From Pseudomonas alliivorans (GTDB lineage: Bacteria; Pseudomonadota; Gammaproteobacteria; Pseudomonadales; Pseudomonadaceae), in the NCBI RefSeq assembly GCF_017826695.1, contig NZ_JAFFZW010000003.1, positions 124,001 through 188,000 on the forward strand: a stretch of DNA of 64,000 nt, given 5' to 3'. The notes under the pieces are model-generated. The model searched no databases, was not told where the DNA came from, and was given only the letters and a program-made list of their open reading frames with translations. Positions 38,430-48,215 of the stretch are shown here, piece by piece; positions within the stretch are counted from its first letter, which is position 1, and every line of letters begins with the position of its first letter. Made by a program: the position numbers and the translations under genes.

Positions 38430-39083
38430 ATGCCGTTCCGGCGGGCGCACAGGCAATGCCCGTCAGGCGCATTGCAGAGGCTTGTACGCAAATCAGGCAC
38501 ATTGACGCTGTGGCTGTCGCTCACTGTGCTTGCGTCCGCCTCCGTGCAGGCTGCCGAGCCTCCCGAGGTGCGGCTATACCGGTACATCGACAGTCGCGGT
38601 GTCACGGTCATCGACCGCCTGGGTGTGCCGGCCGAATACGTCGCCAATGGCTATGAAATACTCAATGCCCGCGGTCGTGTGGTGCAGGTGATCCCGCCAG
38701 CGCCCACTACCGAGCAGATTCGTCAGGCCGAAGTGGCCAGGGTTCAGGCCGAGGCCAACGCGAAACTCCTCAGCCTGTACGGCAGCGTCGAAGAAGTGGA
38801 CCGGGTAAAAACCCGCAAGCTGGCCGAGCTGGATACGCTGATCGACGTCGCTCAGGGCAACGCTCAGGGGCTCGCCACGCAACAGCGCAGCCTTCAAGGG
38901 CAGGCTGCCGATCAGGAGCGGGCAGGGCGTCCGGTTCCGCAATCGATCATCGAGCAATTGGATGACCTGCGCAGCCAACAGCAAAAGCTGCAGGCCGACA
39001 TCGCAGGCTATCAGGCCTCACGCGCCAAGGCCGAGGCGGACTTTGCAGCAGACAGGCTGCGTGTGCAGCAACTGACCCGCTGA
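38430..39083 (+). CDS. Exported DUF4124-type protein with coiled coil
   Basis: A 217-residue protein with a signal peptide (basic start, LTLWLSLTVLASASVQA). A short DUF4124-like beta segment (VRLYRYIDSRGVTVIDRL) follows, then a long Ala/Gln/Glu-rich region (about residues 85-217) that should form a coiled coil. Probably periplasmic; function unknown. It starts one base after pyrE, and a strong terminator follows. PA5330 in P. aeruginosa is recalled as a counterpart. Confidence 0.8.
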   Translation: MPFRRAHRQCPSGALQRLVRKSGTLTLWLSLTVLASASVQAAEPPEVRLYRYIDSRGVTVIDRLGVPAEYVANGYEILNARGRVVQVIPPAPTTEQIRQAEVARVQAEANAKLLSLYGSVEEVDRVKTRKLAELDTLIDVAQGNAQGLATQQRSLQGQAADQERAGRPVPQSIIEQLDDLRSQQQKLQADIAGYQASRAKAEADFAADRLRVQQLTR

Positions 39084-39100
39084 GGTGCATGGAAAAGCAA

Positions 39101-39134
39101 AGGCCCCGTCAGCGTCTGCTGGCGGGGCCTTTTT
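39101..39134 (+). terminator. Rho-independent terminator after the DUF4124 gene
   Basis: A 13-bp stem (39101-39113 with 39118-39130, one G-T pair) with a 4-nt loop, followed by T4. It sits between two converging genes and may also stop argB-strand transcription. Confidence 0.9.
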
Positions 39135-39152
39135 GTCGCTGAGACGAGGTGA

Positions 39153-40058
<906 letters not shown>

Positions 40059-40086
40059 TCAGGGCTCCAGTCAAAAGGGAAAGCAA

Positions 40087-42693
40087 TCAAAAAGGAAGAT
40101 CGAGGTCCGGCGCAACTTTCTTGAGCTCGGCGTGGAACACATCCTTGATGCGCTGCAATTCGGCCTCGGTTTCGGCTTCGAAGCGCAGCACCAGAACAGG
40201 CGTTGTGTTGGACGCGCGAACCAGGCCCCAGCCTTTCGGATAGTCTACGCGGACTCCGTCGATACTGGTCAGTTTGGCGTCGCCCCACTGGGCGTCTTTT
40301 TCAAGGGCTTCGATGATGCTGAACTTCGTGACGTCCGTCACCTTGATGTTGATCTCGGGCGTCGAAATGTCGTTCGGGAAGGTCTCGAACAGGTCTTCGG
40401 CAGAGGTCGACTCCTGGCTGAGGATTTCCAGCAGGCGTGCTGCGCTGTAGATGCCGTCGTCGAAACCGAACCAGCGCTCCTTGAAGAAGATATGGCCGCT
40501 CATTTCGCCAGCGAGCAGGGCGCCGCTTTTCTTCATTTCCTTCTTGATCAGCGAGTGACCGGTTTTCCACATGACCGGACGGCCACCGTGTTCGCTGATC
40601 AGCGGCGTCAGACGGCGTGTGCATTTGACGTCGAAAATGATGTCGGCACCCGGATTGCGCTTCAGCACATCCAGCGCGAACAGCATCAACAGGCGATCCG
40701 GATAAACCACGTTGCCCTTGTTGGTGACGACGCCGACACGGTCGCCGTCGCCGTCAAAGGCCAGACCCAGATCGGCGCCGGTCTCGTTGACCTTGGCAAT
40801 CAGGTCCTGAAGGTTTTCCAGCTTGCCCGGATCCGGGTGGTGATTCGGGAAGTTGCCGTCAACTTCGGCGAACAGGGAAATCACTTCACAGCCCAGCGCT
40901 TCGATCAGTTGCGGAGCGATGACGCCTGCAGCGCCATTGCCGCAATCGACCACGACCTTGAGCTTGCGAGCCATGACGATGTCGTCCTTGATCTGCTTGA
41001 AGTAGCGATCGAGGATGTTGACCTTGGTGATGCTGCCTTTTTGCGATGTCAGGTTGTTGGTCTTGATGCGCTCGTGCAGTGCCTGGATCTGCTCGTTGGC
41101 CAGCGTGTCGCCAGCGATCACGATCTTGAAGCCGTTGTAGTCCTTCGGGTTGTGGCTGCCTGTCAGCATGACGCCGGTCTTGCCTGCCAGCACGTTGGCT
41201 GCGTAATACAGCGCAGGCGTCGGCACCAGGCCGACATCGCTGACGTGGCAGCCGCTGTCGTGCAGGCCCTGAATCAGTTGTTCAACCAGCTCGGGGCCGG
41301 AAAGGCGGCCATCGCGGCCAACGCTGACGTTGGGTTCGTTCTGCGCCAGGCTCTCGGAGCCAATGGCGCGGCCGATCCAGTAGGCGGTCTCAGCGCTGAG
41401 GGTGTCCCCGACCACGCCACGGATGTCATAGGCGCGGAAAATGGTATCAGGGAGTTTGGGTGCCACGGATGCTGGGCTGTTCATAGCGATGGGATGCTCC
41501 GATCTCAGGAAGTCCTGGTTTTCGTCGAGAAGGTCGATATCGAGAATATCGGTATCTTGAAACAGCGGGTCCGTCCAATCGGTGCCGGGAGCAGCGATGG
41601 GGGTCGACTCGCTGCCTGTCGTCATGTGTGCGCCGGTTTCCCTGTTCGTGACCAGAGCGGGTGATGCCTGGGGTTGGCCACGAAGCGAAACACGAGCCAG
41701 GGCCTGAGCCAGACCTCCAAGGGCCGGGAGGCTCAAGCCGAACGGTTTGACGGCTTTTCCGCTCGAGAGTTCTTGAAGCAACTGATCCAGCTGACGAGCG
41801 TCATCGCAAATGAGGCGCTGCAGAGCCCTCTCGTTTCTATACATCCCCAGTATTACGCCTGCTGCGGCGATGATTGCAGCCAGTAACAGAAACAGAATCG
41901 GGGACGAACCTTTTGAAGCGGGGCCCGGTGTAAATTCAAGCTTCCAGCCTGGATACCCGGTGTCGAACGTCTGCGGTTTGCCGCCGTCCGCCTGACCTCG
42001 CTCAAGGAAAATCTGTGCCGGCCCGTTGCCAAACTGCTGGCTCAGCACGACCCGCCCGGCACCCTCTTCAATGGTCGGCAGCGCGTTGATCAGGCGTTGC
42101 GGATCGAAGGCCAGCAGCAAGGTCCCACTGACCGGCTGGCCAGGAGCGGAGCGGACAGGTGCTGCGCTGTAGATCAGCCAGCGCTCGCCGGTCTTGCGTG
42201 CCTCGGGAGCAACCGTTTCGCCTCGCGCGGCCTTGTTCAGCATGTCGAGGGTGGCATAGGTCACAGGCAGCGCGCCGCTCGGGTCCACGTCGGCGAGACC
42301 TTTGGGATTGAGGCGCGCGCCAGCCAGACCATCCCAGCGCGTCAGGTGATCCTGCGCCGCGATCAACGCAGCGGCGTCGTTGCCTTGCAGGGCCTGGACC
42401 AGAAGCGGGCCGGAGGCAGCCGCCTGGGTGTCGGCGCTGATCTGCCTGAGGGCCAGGTTGACTGCCTGCGCCTGACTATTGCCCCAGGCCTGGGTGACAC
42501 GGTCCTGCTCCTGCGGGCTGTTCGAGACGCCCAGCCATGCGACGACCAGCGCGATAACCAGCCCCGCAGCAGCGGGAATCAGGCCGGGGGAAAGCGACTG
42601 CATGCTCGCGGCGGGCAGCGGGTAGGCGGCCGATACAGGGTGTTTTGACGGATTATTCTGAATGCCTTTCAACGACCTCTCCCCACGCTTCAT
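40087..42693 (-). CDS. algC: Phosphomannomutase/phosphoglucomutase AlgC, long form
   Basis: An 868-residue protein. Residues from about 404 (internal ATG at 41484) are the classic AlgC: RAYDIRGVVGD, the phosphoserine loop TGSHNP (Ser about residue 513), the metal loop DGDGDR, the sugar loop GEMSGH and the phosphate loop RASNTTP. It makes Man-1-P and Glc-1-P for alginate, LPS and Psl-type polymers. The first about 400 residues are an extra region: a TM segment near 32-52, a periplasmic sensor-like domain (about 55-270) and a second TM near 275-295. The start at MKRGERSLK avoids overlap with dut and gives the length recalled for revised Pseudomonas annotations. Confidence 0.9.
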   Translation of the reverse strand: MKRGERSLKGIQNNPSKHPVSAAYPLPAASMQSLSPGLIPAAAGLVIALVVAWLGVSNSPQEQDRVTQAWGNSQAQAVNLALRQISADTQAAASGPLLVQALQGNDAAALIAAQDHLTRWDGLAGARLNPKGLADVDPSGALPVTYATLDMLNKAARGETVAPEARKTGERWLIYSAAPVRSAPGQPVSGTLLLAFDPQRLINALPTIEEGAGRVVLSQQFGNGPAQIFLERGQADGGKPQTFDTGYPGWKLEFTPGPASKGSSPILFLLLAAIIAAAGVILGMYRNERALQRLICDDARQLDQLLQELSSGKAVKPFGLSLPALGGLAQALARVSLRGQPQASPALVTNRETGAHMTTGSESTPIAAPGTDWTDPLFQDTDILDIDLLDENQDFLRSEHPIAMNSPASVAPKLPDTIFRAYDIRGVVGDTLSAETAYWIGRAIGSESLAQNEPNVSVGRDGRLSGPELVEQLIQGLHDSGCHVSDVGLVPTPALYYAANVLAGKTGVMLTGSHNPKDYNGFKIVIAGDTLANEQIQALHERIKTNNLTSQKGSITKVNILDRYFKQIKDDIVMARKLKVVVDCGNGAAGVIAPQLIEALGCEVISLFAEVDGNFPNHHPDPGKLENLQDLIAKVNETGADLGLAFDGDGDRVGVVTNKGNVVYPDRLLMLFALDVLKRNPGADIIFDVKCTRRLTPLISEHGGRPVMWKTGHSLIKKEMKKSGALLAGEMSGHIFFKERWFGFDDGIYSAARLLEILSQESTSAEDLFETFPNDISTPEINIKVTDVTKFSIIEALEKDAQWGDAKLTSIDGVRVDYPKGWGLVRASNTTPVLVLRFEAETEAELQRIKDVFHAELKKVAPDLDLPF

Positions 42694-42724
42694 TCCCTGA
42701 GCCGGTGCGACGTTCAACAGGCGA

Positions 42725-43180
42725 TCAGTGACTGCCGGAGTGCCCGAAACCGCCTGCGCCACGCTGGCTTTCATCGAACTCTTCAACCAGTTCGAAGTGC
42801 GCCTGTACCACAGGCACCAGCACCAGTTGCGCAATACGCTCGCCAATCGAAATGGTGAATGCAGTCTGGCCACGGTTCCAGCAGGACACCATCAGTTCGC
42901 CCTGGTAATCGGAGTCGATCAGACCCACCAGATTGCCCAGCACAATGCCGTGTTTGTGGCCAAGGCCCGAGCGCGGCAGGATCATCGCGGCAAGGCCGGG
43001 GTCGCCAATGTAGATCGACAGGCCGGTGGGGATCAGCAAGGTCTGGTCCGGTTCGAGGACGGTGTCCTCCTTGAGCATGGCGCGCAGGTCCAGGCCGGCG
43101 GAGCCGACAGTGGCATAGGCCGGAAGCGGAAATTCGTTGCCAATGCGAGGGTCGAGGATCTTGGCTTGTAGAGCGTGCAT
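42725..43180 (-). CDS. dut: dUTP diphosphatase
   Basis: A 151-residue trimeric dUTPase that removes dUTP and supplies dUMP. The five motifs are present: [40 protein letters not shown] and the C-terminal [10 protein letters not shown] flap. It starts 6 bp after coaBC and ends 31 bp before algC. Confidence 0.96.
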   Translation of the reverse strand: MHALQAKILDPRIGNEFPLPAYATVGSAGLDLRAMLKEDTVLEPDQTLLIPTGLSIYIGDPGLAAMILPRSGLGHKHGIVLGNLVGLIDSDYQGELMVSCWNRGQTAFTISIGERIAQLVLVPVVQAHFELVEEFDESQRGAGGFGHSGSH

Positions 43181-43186
43181 TCGTAG

Positions 43187-44395
43187 TTAAACCTGATTCA
43201 TGCGGTCGGCGATAAAAGTGATCAGCTGGCGGGCAATCTTGGCCTTGCTGGTCTGGGCGAAAAGCGTTGCGTGCAACGCTCGGTCGATCACGCTGCAGGC
43301 GTTCTCTTCACTGTTGAAGCCAATGCTGGGATTGGCCACGTCATTGGCGACGATCAGGTCGAGGTTCTTGTCCTTGAGCTTGCGTGCAGCATAGTCGAGA
43401 AGATGCTCGGTCTCGGCGGCAAAACCGACACTGAACGGGCGATCCGGGCGGGTGGCGATAGTGGCCAGAATGTCCGGGTTGCGGACCATCTGCAGCAACA
43501 GGCCGTCACCGTTTGTGGGATCTTTCTTGAGTTTGTGAGGCGCGATGACTTCCGGGCGGTAATCCGCAACCGCAGCCGAGGCGATGAACAGGTCGCAGGG
43601 AATCGCCGCCTCGCAGGCCGCCAGCATGTCGCGGGCACTGACTACGTCGATGCGCGAGACGCGATCCGGTGTCGGCAGGTTCACGGGGCCGGTGATCAGC
43701 GTGACGCGCGCGCCCGCTTCCACAGCCGCTTCAGCGAGGGCGAACCCCATTTTGCCGGAGCTGTGGTTGGTGATGTAGCGCACCGGATCGATGTTTTCCT
43801 GAGTCGGGCCCGCGGTGATCACCACATGCTTGCCGGTCAGGCTCAGGCGCTGAAAGCAATCGGCCGCGCACTGCGCCAGATCGTTGGGCTCAAGCATACG
43901 CCCGAAGCCCACGTCGCCGCAGGCCTGGCTGCCGGAGGCCGGGCCGAATACACGGAAATCACGGTCTTCCAGCAAGCGGGTATTGGCCTGTACCGACGCA
44001 TCGCGCCACATGGCCTGGTTCATCGCAGGGGCGATGGCCACGGTGGCATCTGTCGCAAGCACAATGGTGGTCAGCAGGTCGTTGGCGATGCCCTGTGCCA
44101 GCCGTGCGATCAGGTCGGCTGTCGCCGGGGCGATGAGGATCAGGTCTGCCCATTTGGCCAGCTCGATATGCCCCATCGCCGCTTCAGCGGCAGGGTCCAG
44201 AAGGTCCAGGTGCACGGGGTGGCCGGAAAGGGCCTGCATGGTCAGGGGTGTTATGAACTCGGCTCCGCCCCGGGTCATGACGACCCGGACTTCCGCACCC
44301 TGGTCGCGCAACCGGCGAACCAGTTCGGCGCTCTTGTACGCGGCAATGCCGCCGCCGACGCCCAGAACGATGCGTTTTCGATACAGCCGCTGCAT
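43187..44395 (-). CDS. coaBC: CoaBC: phosphopantothenoylcysteine decarboxylase/synthetase
   Basis: A 402-residue bifunctional coenzyme A enzyme. The N-terminal flavin decarboxylase (CoaC, about residues 1-185) has GGGIAAYKSAEL, the catalytic His region and APAMNQAMW. The C-terminal CTP-dependent synthetase (CoaB) has ITAGPTQENIDPVRYITNHSSGKMG and GFAAETEHL. The start is the ATG of MQRLYRKR; the upstream extension of 34 codons is not conserved. First gene of coaBC-dut-algC-argB, divergent from radC. Confidence 0.95.
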   Translation of the reverse strand: MQRLYRKRIVLGVGGGIAAYKSAELVRRLRDQGAEVRVVMTRGGAEFITPLTMQALSGHPVHLDLLDPAAEAAMGHIELAKWADLILIAPATADLIARLAQGIANDLLTTIVLATDATVAIAPAMNQAMWRDASVQANTRLLEDRDFRVFGPASGSQACGDVGFGRMLEPNDLAQCAADCFQRLSLTGKHVVITAGPTQENIDPVRYITNHSSGKMGFALAEAAVEAGARVTLITGPVNLPTPDRVSRIDVVSARDMLAACEAAIPCDLFIASAAVADYRPEVIAPHKLKKDPTNGDGLLLQMVRNPDILATIATRPDRPFSVGFAAETEHLLDYAARKLKDKNLDLIVANDVANPSIGFNSEENACSVIDRALHATLFAQTSKAKIARQLITFIADRMNQV

Positions 44396-44528
44396 AGGCC
44401 TGCCTTTTTGGTCAAGTGTTGACGCGACGGCCAGGACGCCTCCCCAGGCCAGATCGTCGCGTAAAAAAGATGGGCTAAGATAGCACAGCGACCGCACCGG
44501 AACAGGTGCTCAACCACAGGGAAGTGCT

Positions 44529-45203
44529 ATGAGTATTCGCAGTTGGCCCACGGCCGAACGCCCACGGGAACGTTTGCTGGAACTGGGGGCAGGCAGCCTG
44601 TCAGACGCCGAGTTGCTGGCGATCTTTTTGCGCACGGGAGTGGCCGGAAAAAGCGCTGTAGACCTGGCCCGTCATTTGTTGAATCAGTTTGGCGGACTGA
44701 GACCGTTACTGGATGCAAGTCTGGACGAATTCACCGGGCAACTGGGGCTGGGACCTGCAAAGTTCGCTCAGTTACAGGCGGTCATGGAAATGGCGCGTCG
44801 GCACATGGCCGAATCGTTGCGTCGTGATTCGGTGCTGGAAAGTCCTCTTCAGGTTCGCAGTTACCTGAAGGCGTTGCTGCGCCATGAGCCGCATGAAGTG
44901 TTTGGCTGCCTGTTTCTGGATAACAAGCATCGGGTCATGACCTTCGAAGTGCTGTTTCGCGGCACGATCAACTCGGCGTACGTGCACCCGCGGCAGGTGG
45001 TGAAGCGCGCCATGGCCCACAACGCCGCCAGTCTGATCCTGTGCCACAACCACCCTTCGGGCATTACCGACCCCAGTCGGTCAGACATCGACCTGACAAG
45101 GCGTCTCAAGGAAGCCTTGTTGCTGGTGGATGTTCAGGTGCTCGACCACGTGATTGTGGGTGATGGCGAGCCGCTGTCGATGGTGGAGCGGGGGTTGATG
45201 TAG
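44529..45203 (+). CDS. radC: RadC/DUF2466 JAB-domain protein
   Basis: A 224-residue protein with an N-terminal helix-hairpin-helix region ([22 protein letters not shown]) and a C-terminal JAB1/MPN metal domain with the JAMM motif ([15 protein letters not shown]). The old link to DNA repair in E. coli was later withdrawn, and the true role is unresolved. The gene is full length and next to coaBC, its usual neighbour. Confidence 0.92.
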   Translation: MSIRSWPTAERPRERLLELGAGSLSDAELLAIFLRTGVAGKSAVDLARHLLNQFGGLRPLLDASLDEFTGQLGLGPAKFAQLQAVMEMARRHMAESLRRDSVLESPLQVRSYLKALLRHEPHEVFGCLFLDNKHRVMTFEVLFRGTINSAYVHPRQVVKRAMAHNAASLILCHNHPSGITDPSRSDIDLTRRLKEALLLVDVQVLDHVIVGDGEPLSMVERGLM

Positions 45204-45212
45204 CGAACACGC

Positions 45213-45425
45213 TCGTTCCCGCCGTGCGGGTTTATGCCGGTCTTTGACGTTGCGCCAATGGGCAATAGTTCACACCGTTGTGGGAGGCGGCTTGCCGGCG
45301 ATAGCTTGAGCGCAGTCCCGGATATGGCGCTGCAGAAACCGCAGCGCCGGCAGGCCGGCTCCCGTCGGAAACGGCGTTCATGCCGCGTTGAGCGTGGCCC
45401 ACGCAGAGCATGGGCACGATCAAAC
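45213..45425. repeat. Composite repeat: type B element split by a REP pair
   Basis: The outer parts (CGTTCCCGCCGTGCGGG at 45213-45229, and 45374 to GGGCACGATCA at 45422) look like the two halves of a type B element. Between them is an inverted REP pair (about 45279-45365): TGTGGGAGGCGGCTTGCCGG on one side and GCCGGCAGGCCGGCTCCC on the other. It occupies nearly all of the radC-to-peptide-binding-protein gap. Confidence 0.7.
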
Positions 45426-45441
45426 GATTAGCTTGAGAGCT

Positions 45442-47028
45442 TTACTTCACCTGCACCTTGTAGAAGTCCTGCCGGCCGAACGGGCTGACCTGATAGCCGG
45501 TCACGTCCTTGCGCACCAGTGCAGCGGCGGTCGGGTGGGCGAGGGGTATCCACAGGGCCTGTTGCTGGATCTGCGTCTGTGCCTGGTGGTAGAGCTTGCT
45601 GCGTGCGGCCTGATCGCTGATGGACTTGCCGTCGCTGATCAGCTTGTCCAGCGTCTTGTCGCAGTAACGGGCGAAGTTGGTGCCCGACTGCACGGCCGCG
45701 CAGGAGAACTGAGGCGTCAGGAAGTTATCCGGGTCGCCATTGTCGCCCGCCCAGCCCATGAACAGCAGGTCGTGCTCACCCGCCTTGGCGCGGCGAATCA
45801 GCTCGCCCCACTCGATGACCCTGATTTCTGCATCAATGCCGATCTGCTTCAGATCAGCCTGAAGCATTTGTGCGCCCAGGCTCGGGTTCGGGTTCAGCAG
45901 ACTCCCGGACGGACGTGTCCAGAGGGTGGTCTTGAAGCCATCCTTCAAACCGGCCTTGGCCAACAGCGCCTTGGCTTTGGCGACGTCATGAGGATAACCG
46001 GGCAGGTCCTTGGCGAAGCTCCAGGTGTTCGGCGGATAAGGCCCGCTGGCGGTTTCGGCGGTGCCCTCGAACACAGCCTTCAGGTAGCTGGCCTTGTCGA
46101 AGGCCAGGTTAACCGCCTGACGGACTTCCGGTTTGTCGAACGGTGGATGCTGACTGTTGATCGCCACAAACGCGGTCATGAACGCCTCGGTCTTTTCAAC
46201 CTTCAACGAAGCGTCCTTGCTGGCGGCCTGAATATCGAGGGGCTTGGGCGAAAGGGCGATCTGGCATTCGTTCTGGCGGATCTTCTGCAGGCGCACATTG
46301 GCGTCCGGAGTGATGGCGTACACCAGCGTGTCGATGCCGGACTTGCCTGCGAAGTAATCGTCGAACGCCTCGTAACGCACCACGGCGTCTTTCTGGAAGC
46401 GTTTGAACACGAACGGCCCCGTGCCGATGGGCTGGCTGTTCAGTTTCTCTGGCGTGCCCGCCTTCAGCAGTTGCGCGGTGTATTCGGCCGAATAGATCGA
46501 GGCGAAGCCCATGCTCAGCGTGGCGAGGAAGGTCGAATCGGCATGGTTGAGGGTGAATTTCACGGTGTGGATGTCAGGCGCATCGAGGGTCTTGATCAGT
46601 GCTGGCAACTGCATGGACTGCGCGTGCGGGAAGCCGCTCTGGGCGACCTTGTGCCACGGGTTTTGCGGATCGAGCATGCGCTGGAAGCTGAACAGAACAT
46701 CGTCGGCCGTCAGTTCACGGGTGGGCTTGAAGTAATCAGTGGTGTGGAACTTCACACCGGGGCGCAGCTTGAAGGTGTAGGTCAGGCCGTCCTCGGAAAC
46801 GGTCCAGCTCTCCGCCAGGCCAGGCACCAGCTTGCCGCTTTTGGCATCGAACTCCACAAGGCGATTCATCAGCACGTCGGCCGAAGCATTGGTGGTGGTC
46901 AGCGAGTTGTACTGCACCACGTCGAAGCCCTCCGGGCTGGCCTCGGTGCAGACCGCAAGGCTCGCCGCCTGAGAGGCAATCGGGAGCAGCAGCGGGACAA
47001 GCAAAAAGGGAAGTGCAGCAAGGCGCAT
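45442..47028 (-). CDS. Peptide ABC transporter substrate-binding protein (SBP family 5, DppA-like)
   Basis: A 528-residue periplasmic protein with a signal peptide (LPFLLVPLLLPIASQA) and the SBP_bac_5 fold (CTEASPEGFDVVQYNSL, GLAESWTVSEDGLTYTFKLR). Members bind dipeptides or oligopeptides and hand them to an inner-membrane ABC transporter. No permease or ATPase gene is adjacent, so it is an orphan binding protein that probably shares a transporter encoded elsewhere. AGGAA precedes the ATG; an upstream in-frame start adds ten residues and is not favoured. PA5317 is recalled as the counterpart. Confidence 0.9.
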   Translation of the reverse strand: MRLAALPFLLVPLLLPIASQAASLAVCTEASPEGFDVVQYNSLTTTNASADVLMNRLVEFDAKSGKLVPGLAESWTVSEDGLTYTFKLRPGVKFHTTDYFKPTRELTADDVLFSFQRMLDPQNPWHKVAQSGFPHAQSMQLPALIKTLDAPDIHTVKFTLNHADSTFLATLSMGFASIYSAEYTAQLLKAGTPEKLNSQPIGTGPFVFKRFQKDAVVRYEAFDDYFAGKSGIDTLVYAITPDANVRLQKIRQNECQIALSPKPLDIQAASKDASLKVEKTEAFMTAFVAINSQHPPFDKPEVRQAVNLAFDKASYLKAVFEGTAETASGPYPPNTWSFAKDLPGYPHDVAKAKALLAKAGLKDGFKTTLWTRPSGSLLNPNPSLGAQMLQADLKQIGIDAEIRVIEWGELIRRAKAGEHDLLFMGWAGDNGDPDNFLTPQFSCAAVQSGTNFARYCDKTLDKLISDGKSISDQAARSKLYHQAQTQIQQQALWIPLAHPTAAALVRKDVTGYQVSPFGRQDFYKVQVK

Positions 47029-47214
47029 GGCGAAATTCCTGTTCAGAAAGGGCCCCATCTGCCGGCGCAGTCTGGTGAGGGACTAACCCTAGACCATGTG
47101 CTGGCGCAGAACAATCGCCACGGAGCGACGAGCGGTCTTTTGCCAGCGCGCCCCGCATCGCTTGATTCAAGCGCCGCGCAAGGCCTGCCCGATTGCTGTA
47201 GAGTGCATTGCCTG

Positions 47215-47243
47215 TTGTTGCGCGCAAGGCTTTCTGGTATAAA
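47215..47243 (+). promoter_or_regulatory. Sigma70 promoter of rpmB-rpmG
   Basis: -35 TTGTTG (47215-47220) and -10 TATAAA (47238-47243) are separated by exactly 17 bp. Transcription would begin about 47250, leaving a leader of about 140 nt before rpmB. Confidence 0.72.
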
Positions 47244-47312
47244 GCAGCGCTCTTTTCTAGGGGCCCGGTTCCTTCACTGTAGGTGTAGCCGGTAAGACCC
47301 TTAAAGAAACGC

Positions 47313-47366
47313 GGCGCCTGGCGCCAAATGACTGAGAGATTAAGCGGCCAACCCATGCCGGGTTGG
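47313..47366 (+). promoter_or_regulatory. rpmB leader hairpins
   Basis: Two stems lie within the untranslated leader: GGCGC/GCGCC (47313-47325) and CCAACCC/GGGTTGG (47348-47354 with 47360-47366), the second ending 25 bp before the rpmB ATG. They might bind a regulator of ribosomal protein synthesis; this is inference from structure only. Confidence 0.4.
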
Positions 47367-47391
47367 GCATGTGGTTTTAGAGGGCTGAGGC

Positions 47392-47625
47392 ATGTCGAGA
47401 GTCTGTCAAGTTACCGGTAAGGGTCCGGTAACCGGGAATAACATTTCCCACGCAAACAACAAAACCCGTCGTCGTTTCCTGCCAAACCTGCAGCATCACC
47501 GCTTCTGGGTTGAAGGCGAGAAGCGTTTTGTTCGTCTGCGCGTATCTGCTAAAGGCATGCGTATCATCGACAAGCGTGGCATCGAAGTTGTGCTCGCTGA
47601 ACTGCGTCGCGACGGCAAAATTTAA
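47392..47625 (+). CDS. rpmB: 50S ribosomal protein L28
   Basis: A 77-residue ribosomal protein with the L28 pattern ([30 protein letters not shown]). It is basic, at standard length and followed closely by rpmG. GGGCTGAGG precedes the ATG. Confidence 0.97.
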
Positions 47626-47636
47626 GGGAGAGAATC

Positions 47637-47792
47637 ATGCGTGAATTGATCCGTTTGGTGTCGAGCGCTGGTACAGGCCATTTCTACACCACCGACAAGA
47701 ACAAACGTACTACCCCGGATAAAATCGAAATCAAAAAATTCGATCCGGTTGTACGCAAGCACGTGATGTACAAGGAAGGCAAAATCAAGTAA
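47637..47792 (+). CDS. rpmG: 50S ribosomal protein L33
   Basis: A 51-residue protein ([19 protein letters not shown] start, [14 protein letters not shown] end). It belongs to the zinc-free L33 type because the CxxC pairs are absent. GGGAGAG lies just upstream. It is cotranscribed with rpmB, and a terminator follows. Confidence 0.97.
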   Translation: MRELIRLVSSAGTGHFYTTDKNKRTTPDKIEIKKFDPVVRKHVMYKEGKIK

Positions 47793-47812
47793 TTGATTCT
47801 GTCACCTGCAAG

Positions 47813-47838
47813 AAAGCCCGCCTATGGCGGGCTTTTTT
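47813..47838 (+). terminator. Rho-independent terminator of rpmB-rpmG
   Basis: Stem GCCCGCC/GGCGGGC (47816-47822 and 47826-47832) with a 3-nt loop, followed by T6. Confidence 0.95.
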
Positions 47839-47938
47839 GTGCCTGTCATTCGGCTGGTTCTGCTACGGACAGTCAGGCATTGCCCTGAAAACGCAAACGC
47901 CCGGTGAGTGGCACCGGGCGTTTGCGGGCAGGCCTTCA

Positions 47939-48142
47939 TCAGTAGTATTTGAAGTCCGAAATCAGGCCCGCCGTGTCGACGGTGATGTGGATTCGGTTGT
48001 TATCGCGCATTCGGTCGCTGCGATCCATCGGACCGACGATTCGGGTTCGGCCGGTCAGTTCGCCAATATAGGCCTTGACGGTGGGGACGTAACGGCTGCC
48101 GATCAGGTAGTGAAGGGCCTGGGTGATTTCTTCGTTGGTCAT
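47939..48142 (-). CDS. Small I78-like protein
   Basis: A 67-residue protein without a signal peptide. The C-terminal half (RTRIVGPMDRSDRMRDNNRIHITVD) follows the pattern of the peptidase inhibitor I78 family, in which a V-x-GPG, D-x-R and R-x-N/H-x-x-x-D series precedes a final strand. The usual terminal Cys-Gly is replaced by YY. Whether it inhibits a protease is unknown; it would act in the cytoplasm. It lies 73 bp upstream of nothing else on its strand and is followed by a terminator region belonging to rpmG. Confidence 0.7.
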   Translation of the reverse strand: MTNEEITQALHYLIGSRYVPTVKAYIGELTGRTRIVGPMDRSDRMRDNNRIHITVDTAGLISDFKYY

Positions 48143-48215
48143 TTTTCATAATCCCTTATGAATGATGTCCGGATTGGACGTGCCTAGGGTCGTCCAATCA
48201 ACCACGCGTCTGGCG

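Noticed and set aside
42694..42873. Upstream extension of algC overlapping dut
   Set aside because: It would run 149 bp into dut and adds unconserved residues; the ATG at 42693 gives the expected 868 residues.
45388..47295. A 635-codon plus-strand frame opposite the peptide-binding protein
   Set aside because: Shadow of a well-supported gene, no recognisable domain, starts in a repeat.
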